A stretch of 64,000 nucleotides of DNA from Ruegeria arenilitoris (GTDB lineage Bacteria; Pseudomonadota; Alphaproteobacteria; Rhodobacterales; Rhodobacteraceae), in assembly GCF_013030985.1 (NCBI RefSeq), contig NZ_WPYP01000007.1, positions 1 through 64,000 on the forward strand, in the 5' to 3' direction. Under the pieces are notes generated by a model. The model made no database searches, was not told the DNA's origin, and saw nothing but the letters and a program-made list of their open reading frames with translations. The position numbers and the translations under genes are program-made. Every line of letters begins with the position of its first letter. Positions within the stretch are counted from its first letter, which is position 1. Positions 51,905 to 59,752 of this stretch are shown here, piece by piece.

Positions 51905-52257
51905 CTGTCAGTAACATGCAGAGCGCTGATCTCAGCCAGTGTCATAATTTTATCGGAGCCCTGAGGCATACCGTTCCAACCGGGGCGCGGCGTGATGAAG
52001 TGCTCGAATTGCACTGATAATTGCACAAAATTTACGTTTCTTCCGATGAACCCGAGAATGATTGCCTCTTGTAAGAGGTCACTGACGACGCGTTTTAAAT
52101 CTTTGGATGTGACGTTCGGCTCCTTGTCGACAGCGATGTCAAGAATAGACATCGCCGCGGCCCTGCGCTCGTCTTTTGTGGCCGCAGCCACAAAATCAAG
52201 CAGTGCTTCTCTGACATCGGTTGGGGCTTTGTCAAAACGACCGAAAATAAGTGCCAT
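51862..52257 (-). CDS. Hypothetical protein downstream of the relaxase gene
   Basis: This 131-residue protein starts MALIFGRFDKAPTDVREALLDFVAAATKDERRAAAM and looks helical and soluble in its first 90 residues. ATG 52257 begins two bases after the relaxase stop, with AAGG six bases upstream, so the two are translationally coupled. Its last 14 codons overlap the end of the opposite coiled-coil gene. No family is recognised; a mobilization accessory role is inferred from the coupling. Confidence 0.55.
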   Translation of the reverse strand: MALIFGRFDKAPTDVREALLDFVAAATKDERRAAAMSILDIAVDKEPNVTSKDLKRVVSDLLQEAIILGFIGRNVNFVQLSVQFEHFITPRPGWNGMPQGSDKIMTLAEISALHVTDSQNQSRHRRRDFNR

Positions 52258-52259
52258 TG

Positions 52260-53048
52260 TTACCTTTCTTCATCAAATACGAAGTCCTGAATCTCTTTTT
52301 GCAGTCTGTTGGCAGAGCGTGAAAACAAATGCCCTGACCTGGCTGCCAGACGCTCTGCGCCTTTGACAAGACGCGCGGCTTTTCGCGCGTCAGCGGCAAT
52401 TTTCTCACGATCCTGAATGAGTCCGTAGACTTCAGGTTCCAATCGGTCTTTCGTTGTTGTTTTCTTGCGTTCCGGTCGTTGAACATCAATTCCCAGTTCA
52501 TCACGCAAATACTCAAACCAGGCATCTTGAAGTGCGCTTCCCTGAGCACGTCTGTCATCTCTACCGAAGCGCCGCTTTGCTTCCGCTTTCGTAAATTTCG
52601 AGACACTTGCACGCATCGCGGTTCGTCCGTCTTTGTAGGTGCGCTCGTATGTCGGCATCGCAAAAACATCGACGACATGTCTGCCAGCTTCGTCTCTATC
52701 AATTCTGGCTGCAAAGACAGCACGACCACCATGGAATTTATTCACGAACTGAACGGCGTGGATAAGCATCTTGTATTGCCCGTGTTCGTCCGCTTTCACT
52801 AATTCGGTTGGAAACTGGCACAGCACATGAAGAGCAGCCGTTTGCCCTTGCTGTGCAACATTTGACATGTGAACTTCACGCGCAGACTTCAGATCCAGAG
52901 TATTCCAGACGAGTGGTGCTTCATCGCGGATGCTGCGTTGTCTACCGCTACGATCTGTTCTGTTACCGTGCCGCTCCATCGCTGCAAAGTCAGGCCACTT
53001 CAAGGCGACCTGTCTGATCGCACCGACATATCCTTTTTTGTTTGTCAT
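52260..53048 (-). CDS. Mob/Pre-like plasmid mobilization relaxase
   Basis: This 262-residue protein has the motif RIDRDEAGRHVVDVFAMP, similar to the MobV/Pre relaxase core in which an acidic pair and a His precede a hydrophobic strand and Pro. RTAMRASVSKFTKAEAKRRFGRDDRR and ALQDAWFEYLRDELGIDVQRP follow, like the 'lq..f...' region of Mob/Pre proteins. The C-terminus is highly charged and helical. MobV relaxases nick oriT for transfer. The core His motif is not canonical (no HxDExxPH), so the assignment is moderate. The downstream coupled gene and upstream intergenic inverted repeats fit a mobilization region. Confidence 0.6.
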   Translation of the reverse strand: MTNKKGYVGAIRQVALKWPDFAAMERHGNRTDRSGRQRSIRDEAPLVWNTLDLKSAREVHMSNVAQQGQTAALHVLCQFPTELVKADEHGQYKMLIHAVQFVNKFHGGRAVFAARIDRDEAGRHVVDVFAMPTYERTYKDGRTAMRASVSKFTKAEAKRRFGRDDRRAQGSALQDAWFEYLRDELGIDVQRPERKKTTTKDRLEPEVYGLIQDREKIAADARKAARLVKGAERLAARSGHLFSRSANRLQKEIQDFVFDEER

Positions 53049-53205
53049 ATGATGCAGGTAGGGCCTTCGTGCGGATTTTGAAAAAATTGGTTAACCCGCT
53101 AACCCTTTTTTAGAAAAAAAGGCGGCCCCTCCGGGGGTGGGGAGTAGTATCGATAGGCTTCAACCGCGACTATGTCGGTCCGTTCCAAACGAAATCAATC
53201 CGATG
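53049..53205. other. Intergenic inverted repeats, candidate terminator/oriT region
   Basis: Between the relaxase start and the replication-gene stop lie three compact elements: GGTTA/TAACC around 53090-53105; an 8-bp stem CCTTTTTT/AAAAAAGG (53104-53111 with 53115-53122); and a GC-rich CCCC-TCC-GGGG at about 53126-53136. One may be the terminator of the leftward replication gene. The location just upstream of a relaxase gene also makes this the best candidate for an oriT. No known nick consensus could be recognised. Confidence 0.35.
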
Positions 53206-53970
53206 TCAGCGTGTTTCCTGGGGCAGCGGTTCAACAGCCCACCGAAGAGATCCTGGAGGCTGTTTCAGGAACTGCCCGTCGGGCCACTCGGTCTTTTTGT
53301 GACGCATTCTGATAACGACATCAGTGTAGCCCGGGCGCGATCCACCTTGAACAAGCAGCACGGTGAACGAGATACCCGTCACGTTTGACCAATTTTGAAG
53401 CGACGGACCCAACTGTCGTTTGATTTCGTTGGGTATGAGGTTGGGCATCACTGCATCAGGGTCGATTTCGAAATCTTTGTTCGGCGCTATCAGGCTAAAT
53501 GCCGGTTTGCGTTTCTTTCGATGCAAAGCAATCTGCGCTAAAAGCGCGCCATCGAACTTTCGCTTACAGTGACCAATCTCACTCGCGTCGATAAGCGCAT
53601 AAACTTCCATGTCGGACATAATGTGGAAGAAAACTTCGGTAAATCTCCACGTGAGAAAGCGGCCATTTTCGGAGATCTGCAGGTTATCGAAGAATTCAGG
53701 CATCGTAGCCAATTCAAAAACTGGCTTCCTCAAGAAACGGCTTGATCCGGTTTTGGCCGGAAAACACAGCTCCCTTAGTTGATTAACAAAAACAAAGTGT
53801 TCTGTCGGCTTCTCGCCTTCCAACAAGATGGTTGGCCAAGACTCTGCCGTCTCATTTTGGAGAAAAATCAGCGCAAATAGAAGCTTTGCCGTCGTTGCGG
53901 AAAACTGGTGCATTTTGATTATCTCGGCAGCATAGGCGGAGATACGGAATTTCTGGTTAGGTGATTGCAA
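53206..53970 (-). CDS. Probable plasmid replication initiation protein
   Basis: This 254-residue protein starts with TTG at 53970, supported by AGGAG eight bases upstream. It has FRISAYAAEIIKMHQFSATTAKLLFALIFLQN, a helical N-terminal region; LRELCFPAKTGSSRFLRKPVFELATMPEFFDNLQI; and a second unit KFDGALLAQIALHRKKRKPAFSLIAPNKDF. Such two-part winged-helix-like layouts occur in iteron-binding Rep proteins. Sequence alone is weak. The stronger evidence is the series of 21-bp-spaced repeats directly upstream. Another DNA-binding role remains possible. Confidence 0.5.
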   Translation of the reverse strand: MQSPNQKFRISAYAAEIIKMHQFSATTAKLLFALIFLQNETAESWPTILLEGEKPTEHFVFVNQLRELCFPAKTGSSRFLRKPVFELATMPEFFDNLQISENGRFLTWRFTEVFFHIMSDMEVYALIDASEIGHCKRKFDGALLAQIALHRKKRKPAFSLIAPNKDFEIDPDAVMPNLIPNEIKRQLGPSLQNWSNVTGISFTVLLVQGGSRPGYTDVVIRMRHKKTEWPDGQFLKQPPGSLRWAVEPLPQETR

Positions 53971-54043
53971 AATGCCTCTCCTTTCGTTGTGGAAAGGAGT
54001 TGGTGGTGCCTAAGTGCAGCGGGAAAGAAAGGGAGCAAAAAAT

Positions 54044-54148
54044 TCTGCAAGCATCCTCGATCCTCCTGCCGCTACAGTAGAAATAGCTGCAAGAAGCTAC
54101 TTTTCGTCTGCAAAAGATTGCTTGGAATCTGCAATTCACGCGGAAGAA
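54044..54148. repeat. Iteron-like 21-bp-phased repeats upstream of the replication gene
   Basis: The heptamer TCTGCAA occurs at 54044, 54107 and 54128, with GCTGCAA at 54086 and a weaker CCTGCCG at 54065. All five positions are exactly 21 bp apart, two helical turns. The array begins 74 bases upstream of the TTG start of the probable Rep gene. Helically phased repeats before rep are the hallmark of iteron plasmid origins. The flanking 14 bases are poorly conserved, so these are degenerate or short iterons. Confidence 0.6.
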
Positions 54149-54350
54149 GCCTCTTAAGCATCTGAAAGAGCGCAGCAAATGTCCCTGGAAATCTGGAATT
54201 ATAGAAATCCTGAAAAGAAGAAATGACTTGTTTTTGGGAAGTCACAATGTGGCTTGGACCCATGAACATGTCGCTGCCAGCTACTGACTCCGCTGGCTCG
54301 GGTCACAAATCCAGATGTCCAAATAGATTTGCAAAGTTTTTACTTCCCTT

Positions 54351-54548
54351 TCAAAAGGGCCTGGCCGTATCGGCGACTTGGCCAAGCAGTTTGACGCAGT
54401 TCGTCTTGGTTTCTGCGCGGCTTCGGCGGTGATATCCGGTCAGCAGCCGCCACAGCGCTCGCCCAAGGTATTTCAGGCCCGTAGTACTTCGTTTCGCGCG
54501 ACGGCTCCCGCAGTGTCGGGTTACCGCAAGTGTTGAGGCATCGAGCAT
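54351..54548 (-). pseudogene. IS5-family transposase C-terminal remnant
   Basis: The minus-strand translation contains LWRLLTGYHRRSRAETKTNCVKLLGQ, which corresponds to the highly conserved C-terminal catalytic region of IS5-type (DDE) transposases: GYHRRSRxETKMxCVKLLGQ. The sequence then breaks off (VADTARPF then stop) where the family continues with RLMARDF. Nothing of the N-terminal catalytic part is visible, so this is a dead scar. It sits in the gap between the iterons and the drmB-like gene. Confidence 0.75.
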
Positions 54549-54613
54549 AGCGAGAGCTGCTAAATGAACCAGAGAACTGAAAGGCCCGCCTCTCCACCAG
54601 TTTATGCTCGGCC

Positions 54614-56473
54614 CTATTCCTCGAAATAGGCCAGCTTTGAAATACTGGGGTGACCAACGACAATCGCTCGATCGAGCAACATGTTTGACATTTCACAGCT
54701 TGTTTCAGGCAAGAGCGAGCAGGCGTGGCAAGCGGCTAAGTTCAGGGAATTCAGGCCTTGTCCAGCACTCTCGATACAAAGCGGATCGGACGAACAATAT
54801 CTTCCGTTCTCCAATGCTGCAGCGACCGTTGAAGGTAGGTACTCAGGTCGACCTTGTCGAACAAGGCCTCCAAGTGTTCCTTCCGAGTCCCCACTGGCTG
54901 TATAGAGCAACACACCAGCCATGCCATCGGGCCCATCCGATGCATAGATGCGCTCACATATGCTGGAACTGTCATAACCGGAGTCGAAGGCAAGTTGCCT
55001 GATGAGGAGATGAGCGAAAGTGTGCAGTAGTACCTTGGTCACACCTCCTTCCAAATCAACCCGAGCCATTCCTGCTTCAATCGCATTGTGGGCAATACGC
55101 AGCTGCTCAAATCGTTCCTGCACCGTCTCACTCGACGCCCATTCATCAAGCCGGCTTTTCCGAAGCCGCAGAAAAATGCCTTCACCGCGAACTGAAACAC
55201 CCGGTAGCCATTCTGGTCTTCCAAGAGACAATGGGGCGAGGTCATTCTCATTTGCGCCTGGCGGAAGCAATCGGGTGAATCCTTGCAAGACACGTGTTTC
55301 TCTGAGACGTGTTACAAGAGCAACCTCCTCAAAGTGATCGTCAAACCAAGTGCCATAATCCCTTAGCTGTACCGGGCGGAGGTCAAAGTCTTCCCTGTCC
55401 CTGGGCGAAGGTCTTGGACCAGTGAACGCATCATATTCGGCTCGGCGAAAGGCATTTTCCGTTACCACGGTTTTGGCCGATGTTCCGTCCTTAAGTGCCA
55501 GCGCACCTTTCAGGAGTTCATCCGGTTCAACGCCGTTCTTCTTAGCCAGATACTCTAAGGTTGGTTGTGGCGGATCCGGTAGAAGCGCTTCGAGGATGTT
55601 GTATACCCCCTTGTCAGACAACACCTTCATGACACGTTGAGAATGGGGCGGGATGAGGATTGATTTTGCCACTTTGGCGAAATACGCGTTTGAAGCACCG
55701 CGTTGGATAGTTTGCATTGCGCTGTGTTGGCAGGACTCTGCGCTGCCGGGGCCAAGCCATGGTCTCTCACCTGGGCAACCTTCACTCAAGGTGTCAGCCA
55801 ACACCCCGCGATTGAAGGCTCCAACCATAGACCGCTGTTCCCCACAAGTACGACAAACGATACGGATACCAGCGGTGCCAGGTTGGGTTGTTGATGTAAA
55901 ATAGAGTTCCGCTGCTCCTTCAGAACAGTTGTGACCTCGGTGAACCCATCGTTCCCACGGGAAATCAAAAATGTGACCACTTTCACAGGCGACTACGAAG
56001 CGAACGGGTATCAACCGTGGCCGCCCGTACTTTTGCAATTCCCCACAGGTCTTGCCCCGTCCTCCCGCAAGTCGCTCCTTGTTGCTGCATCGCATATTTT
56101 CGTCTTTTGATTGGGTATTCCAATCAAGTTCCTTCATCCGCCGACAACGCGGGCAATAGTGCCAGCGCGGAAATCGAACAAATGGCATAGGTGCGCGGTC
56201 TTCCTGGGGTGCCATACCTCGCGCGTTAGATTCATGCGCAAGCGATGGTGTGTAGAAGTGGGAAATTCTACGCCCCATTTCGGCGCTCAACCGTTGTGCC
56301 AAGCGACTGTCCACAACTTTCGTCGATCTCTCCAGGTCCAGAGCGGTACCGGGTTGCGCCACGGGCCAAGCATCGAGGCCCGCCATCATCAGCGTGTCAT
56401 CAAGAAAATCAACGATTGCACCGACACCGAACGGGACAATCCCTTGGGATGTTCTGAATTCATTCTTGGCCAT
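54614..56473 (-). CDS. drmB: DrmB-like DUF1998 protein
   Basis: This 619-residue protein has N-terminal NEFRTSQGIVPFGVGAIVDF, several Cys pairs suited to zinc binding (HYCPRCRRM; RIVCRTCGEQRSM) and the C-terminal DUF1998 region: LLHTFAHLLIRQLAFDSGYDSSSICERIY, GVLLYTASGDSEGTLGGL, CSSDPLC and NLAACHACSLLPETSCEMSN. This is the DrmB pattern of DISARM anti-phage systems. There DrmB partners the DrmA helicase and senses or loads onto foreign DNA. ATG 56473 begins one base after the drmA-like stop, so translation is coupled. It is the last gene of the operon. The drmC position downstream is occupied by a transposase scar. Confidence 0.8.
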   Translation of the reverse strand: MAKNEFRTSQGIVPFGVGAIVDFLDDTLMMAGLDAWPVAQPGTALDLERSTKVVDSRLAQRLSAEMGRRISHFYTPSLAHESNARGMAPQEDRAPMPFVRFPRWHYCPRCRRMKELDWNTQSKDENMRCSNKERLAGGRGKTCGELQKYGRPRLIPVRFVVACESGHIFDFPWERWVHRGHNCSEGAAELYFTSTTQPGTAGIRIVCRTCGEQRSMVGAFNRGVLADTLSEGCPGERPWLGPGSAESCQHSAMQTIQRGASNAYFAKVAKSILIPPHSQRVMKVLSDKGVYNILEALLPDPPQPTLEYLAKKNGVEPDELLKGALALKDGTSAKTVVTENAFRRAEYDAFTGPRPSPRDREDFDLRPVQLRDYGTWFDDHFEEVALVTRLRETRVLQGFTRLLPPGANENDLAPLSLGRPEWLPGVSVRGEGIFLRLRKSRLDEWASSETVQERFEQLRIAHNAIEAGMARVDLEGGVTKVLLHTFAHLLIRQLAFDSGYDSSSICERIYASDGPDGMAGVLLYTASGDSEGTLGGLVRQGRPEYLPSTVAAALENGRYCSSDPLCIESAGQGLNSLNLAACHACSLLPETSCEMSNMLLDRAIVVGHPSISKLAYFEE

Positions 56474-56474
56474 T

Positions 56475-59400
56475 TTACTTATCCGGCTCCGGGTAAATCG
56501 AAAGAATGCTGGCCGAACTGCTACCGTCCACATTCCGCATGGATGTCATCACCGGCCAAGCGTCCTTCAGCAACTCATCATCTGATGTCCCGCCGAAAGG
56601 GTACATCAATGACGCTTCTTCAACGTTTCCGGCCATTTTTCCCCAGGCTGACGGGGAACGTTTGCGCCAGAGCTCTCTCCACTCCTCCAATTGATCTTTA
56701 GAATCCTCAAATTCGTCTTCGTTGATGTCTCGGATTCGACTGAGGACCCAATTCAGCTCATCATCCAGTTTTGATGCCTTGGCTGCGTTCAAGATGTCTT
56801 TTGGGTTGCTGAAACCGCACAAATGTCTCGCTACAGCAACCAAAAGGCCCCGCATCCCGCGGCTACGAGCTTGCGGTGAAAAGGGTGTCACACTGGTCGG
56901 CTCGACGTGACGATAGAGGCTTTGGTGGTACCCGACGAAACGCTCGTAGTGGGACCGATCTCGGTTCTTTGTCTGAGTATACGCAACGACGACCAATCCA
57001 GGATATTTGCGACCAACCCGTGAGGTGGCTTGGATGTATTCCGACGTTCCTTTTGGCTGGCCGTTCACGAGCATGAGACCGAGCCGGTCGATATCAACAC
57101 CAACCGCAATCATATTGGTTGCGAGCAGAATATCCACCGGGGCAGGGTTCCGCTGACCTCGACGCCAATCGATTGCAAGCTGATCGAGAATTTCCGGAAT
57201 CTCTTCAGCTTTGCGGCGGCTGGTCAGTTCTGCGGGCTCATCGAGCATTCGTCGGTTTTCAGGAGGAATGTTCTCGAGACCGCACAGCTGTTTTAAGTAT
57301 TCCGGGATGTCGCCAGCACACAGGGTTGCTGCATGGCCGAGCTCGCGCAGCGTATTGAAATACCAAACCAAGGTTCCGTAGGGATTGAGATGTTCGGCCG
57401 TCTTTTCGTCGTTGGGATCAAAACGGTTGGGGAACTGCAGTAGTGGTCCTGTAACACGCACCAAAGCTGTTTGGTGCGAGGAAAGAGCGCTTCCGAGAAA
57501 GCCAATGTAAAGACGCCCTGGGGCATCGTCATTTTGCTGAGCAAAGTAACTATCGTTGGCTTGGTTGCCCTGCGGGGGATATTCGAAAGCTTCGCGATTA
57601 TAAAGCGCACTGCATTGGTCGGCCGCTCGTCTGATCGTAGCGGTTGAAGCGACAATTTTCGGAGGGATGCCATCACGGGAACATAGCTTGTCGATTAGCG
57701 TCTCGTATAGGCCCACCATTGTACCAAGCGGCCCAGAAATGAGATGAAGCTCATCCTGGATGATTAGTGAAGGTGCGACGCCATCATCACCGCCAAAGAG
57801 GTTGTGGGTACGATCCTCCCAAGCAAGTTGCGCGAACTTGTCCACGGTACCAATGACCAGAGTGGGCGGGGCGTCATAGATGTCGTCGTCGATTACCAGA
57901 ATAGGCAAGTGTTCGGAGTGAAACTCACACCCCGGTTCGGGGCAGTGAAAGCGAACTGTCTTTTCCCCACCGTGATTGTTTTCTTGCCGGTAACCTTGGA
58001 ATTTGTTCTCAGTGAGATCAGTCCTACACCATGGACAGTGTAGTATTTGGAACGGGTTTGATTGATACGGCTTTGTTTTCAGGCTTCTTAGCTTTGCGCA
58101 TGCATCACTCCTGCGGTTGGGAGTTAAGCTCGTACCCACCCACATTCCGATGGTGATTGGTTCATCGCCCAAGTCTATGCCCATCGCGCTTTCCCGCCGT
58201 AATTGCTCCAGTGCAAAAATCAGAGCGGAAGCTCGATCAAATTGTTGGCGCGTTAGAAGGCGAAGAGTGTAACGCATCAAGACAGCCGTTCCGCCACCCT
58301 CGTTTCTTAGGCGCCGCATTAGAATACTGAACGCAGCCAGACCTAAATATGCCTCGGTCTTGCCGCCGCCAGTCGGAAACCAAATCAGCTCGACCAGTTT
58401 CCGATCGGAGTGATCAGGGTCGCTGGCTGAGGCCAGGTTCATCAAGATGAAGCCAAGTTGGAATGCGCGCCACTTGTTCTCCATGCCGTCGCCAACCTGG
58501 CTGACCTCCTCACTACCAAGCTTACGTGGTTTCAGGCGGGAACGCTGCTGCTGCGTGAACATGGCACGGTTCATCAAGCGGAACGCGACCATTGCGTCTT
58601 TGTCCGTGCGCAGCAGCTCTATTCCTTGACGCATTCGACGCAGGCAGATTTCACACTTTGATAAGTTGCCTTGTGATGCCGAGCGCAAATGACTTGGAAT
58701 GGCTTCGCGTGCCAGATCATCAATCCAAGCCGCATAGTCTTCTACAAGTCCCGAAAGAACATTCAAAATGGCTGTTTCTGGATCTGCCGACTCGTCGCCA
58801 GCGTAAAGAAATCCCATGGAAAGATTGAAGGCAGAACCGTCTCGATAGTGTTTTGACCTCGGTTCGACAGGTTGTACTTCGTATTGAGGAAGGGCTGCCG
58901 TACGTATCAGATTGCACCGACCGTCCTCGGAGGGGATTGAATTTCGATTCCAGTCTGCGGCTACCCCGTGTCCCAATGCAAATGAGCGGCGATGCCGATA
59001 CAGTAGTTCGAGCTGATCCAACTCGTCTTCTCGCACCCCTCCATCCAGGCGATCTATCGATTCAAATACCGGTTCGTCATCTGCTGAACTCACTTCGAGT
59101 CCAACCTGGAAAAAGCAGGCGTCATACCTCGCGGATCGTTCACCACAGGTTCTTTTGTTGACCAGCATTGCCGATACGACTGAATTGCCGTCGTTCTCTC
59201 GTATGATCAGCTCAAATGAGAGTTCTCCTCGCAGTGTGGGCACCCTTACGGGATCCAACACACCGAATTGGTTTGTTTGGATCTTGACCAACTCGTCGAT
59301 TGGCTCTCTGATATAGCGCTGACGGTGGGCCCTCTCAGGATCTGGTTCTGAACTATATGTAGCTGCACGAATTCTGCAGATTAACTCAGTTCCCGACTTA

Positions 59401-59750
59401 ACTCTAAAGGTCAGGCCCATGGCAGCTGGGCGGAACTCATTCGCGAGGTTCAAGGGTTCTGTAACATCTGACGAGCGATCTGTTCTGTCTGTTTCAGAGC
59501 CGCCAGCCGCCGATGTACTGGAATCTGATATGTCCCCGTCAACAAGAGGAGCGGTATCATCACTTTCGGCAACATCCATTTCGGCCATCAAGATACGTTG
59601 AGGGAACAAGACTCCAGTTGCATAGAGTTGCAACGGATTAAGACGGATTGAGTTGGAATCCATAGGATCCAGCGGGCCAAAGAGTTTGGTCTGCAGGTCC
59701 TCAACCATTGCAGCACGCATCTCCCTGAAATCGTTCGGTAAGGTGCTCAT
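56475..59750 (-). CDS. drmA: DrmA-like superfamily 2 helicase
   Basis: This 1091-residue helicase has Walker A PTGGGKTE (residues 459-466, Lys464), Walker B DELH (666-669), motif III ASTATIRR (701-708), motif V TNMIAVGVDIDRL (about 878-890) and motif VI QATSRVGR (907-914). A Cys-x2-Cys at 572-575 and Cys-x4-Cys at 603-608 form a zinc-ribbon-like insert before motif II. A long N-terminal region of about 400 residues precedes the motor. The size, DELH box and linkage to a DUF1998 gene fit DrmA of DISARM. GAGGA lies six bases before the ATG, two bases after the preceding stop. Confidence 0.8.
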   Translation of the reverse strand: MSTLPNDFREMRAAMVEDLQTKLFGPLDPMDSNSIRLNPLQLYATGVLFPQRILMAEMDVAESDDTAPLVDGDISDSSTSAAGGSETDRTDRSSDVTEPLNLANEFRPAAMGLTFRVKSGTELICRIRAATYSSEPDPERAHRQRYIREPIDELVKIQTNQFGVLDPVRVPTLRGELSFELIIRENDGNSVVSAMLVNKRTCGERSARYDACFFQVGLEVSSADDEPVFESIDRLDGGVREDELDQLELLYRHRRSFALGHGVAADWNRNSIPSEDGRCNLIRTAALPQYEVQPVEPRSKHYRDGSAFNLSMGFLYAGDESADPETAILNVLSGLVEDYAAWIDDLAREAIPSHLRSASQGNLSKCEICLRRMRQGIELLRTDKDAMVAFRLMNRAMFTQQQRSRLKPRKLGSEEVSQVGDGMENKWRAFQLGFILMNLASASDPDHSDRKLVELIWFPTGGGKTEAYLGLAAFSILMRRLRNEGGGTAVLMRYTLRLLTRQQFDRASALIFALEQLRRESAMGIDLGDEPITIGMWVGTSLTPNRRSDACAKLRSLKTKPYQSNPFQILHCPWCRTDLTENKFQGYRQENNHGGEKTVRFHCPEPGCEFHSEHLPILVIDDDIYDAPPTLVIGTVDKFAQLAWEDRTHNLFGGDDGVAPSLIIQDELHLISGPLGTMVGLYETLIDKLCSRDGIPPKIVASTATIRRAADQCSALYNREAFEYPPQGNQANDSYFAQQNDDAPGRLYIGFLGSALSSHQTALVRVTGPLLQFPNRFDPNDEKTAEHLNPYGTLVWYFNTLRELGHAATLCAGDIPEYLKQLCGLENIPPENRRMLDEPAELTSRRKAEEIPEILDQLAIDWRRGQRNPAPVDILLATNMIAVGVDIDRLGLMLVNGQPKGTSEYIQATSRVGRKYPGLVVVAYTQTKNRDRSHYERFVGYHQSLYRHVEPTSVTPFSPQARSRGMRGLLVAVARHLCGFSNPKDILNAAKASKLDDELNWVLSRIRDINEDEFEDSKDQLEEWRELWRKRSPSAWGKMAGNVEEASLMYPFGGTSDDELLKDAWPVMTSMRNVDGSSSASILSIYPEPDK

Positions 59751-59752
59751 GT

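Noticed and set aside
54044-54148. CRISPR array
   Set aside because: Repeat cores are only seven bases, the period is 21 bp, and no cas gene is present; iterons explain it better.
53957-54178. 73-codon minus-strand open frame over the iteron region
   Set aside because: Cys/Arg/Phe-rich translation with no motif, overlapping the phased repeats and the Rep start; unlikely to be coding.
54340-54696. 118-codon open frame overlapping the drmB end and the transposase scar
   Set aside because: It is out of frame with the recognisable transposase segment and has no motif or ribosome site.
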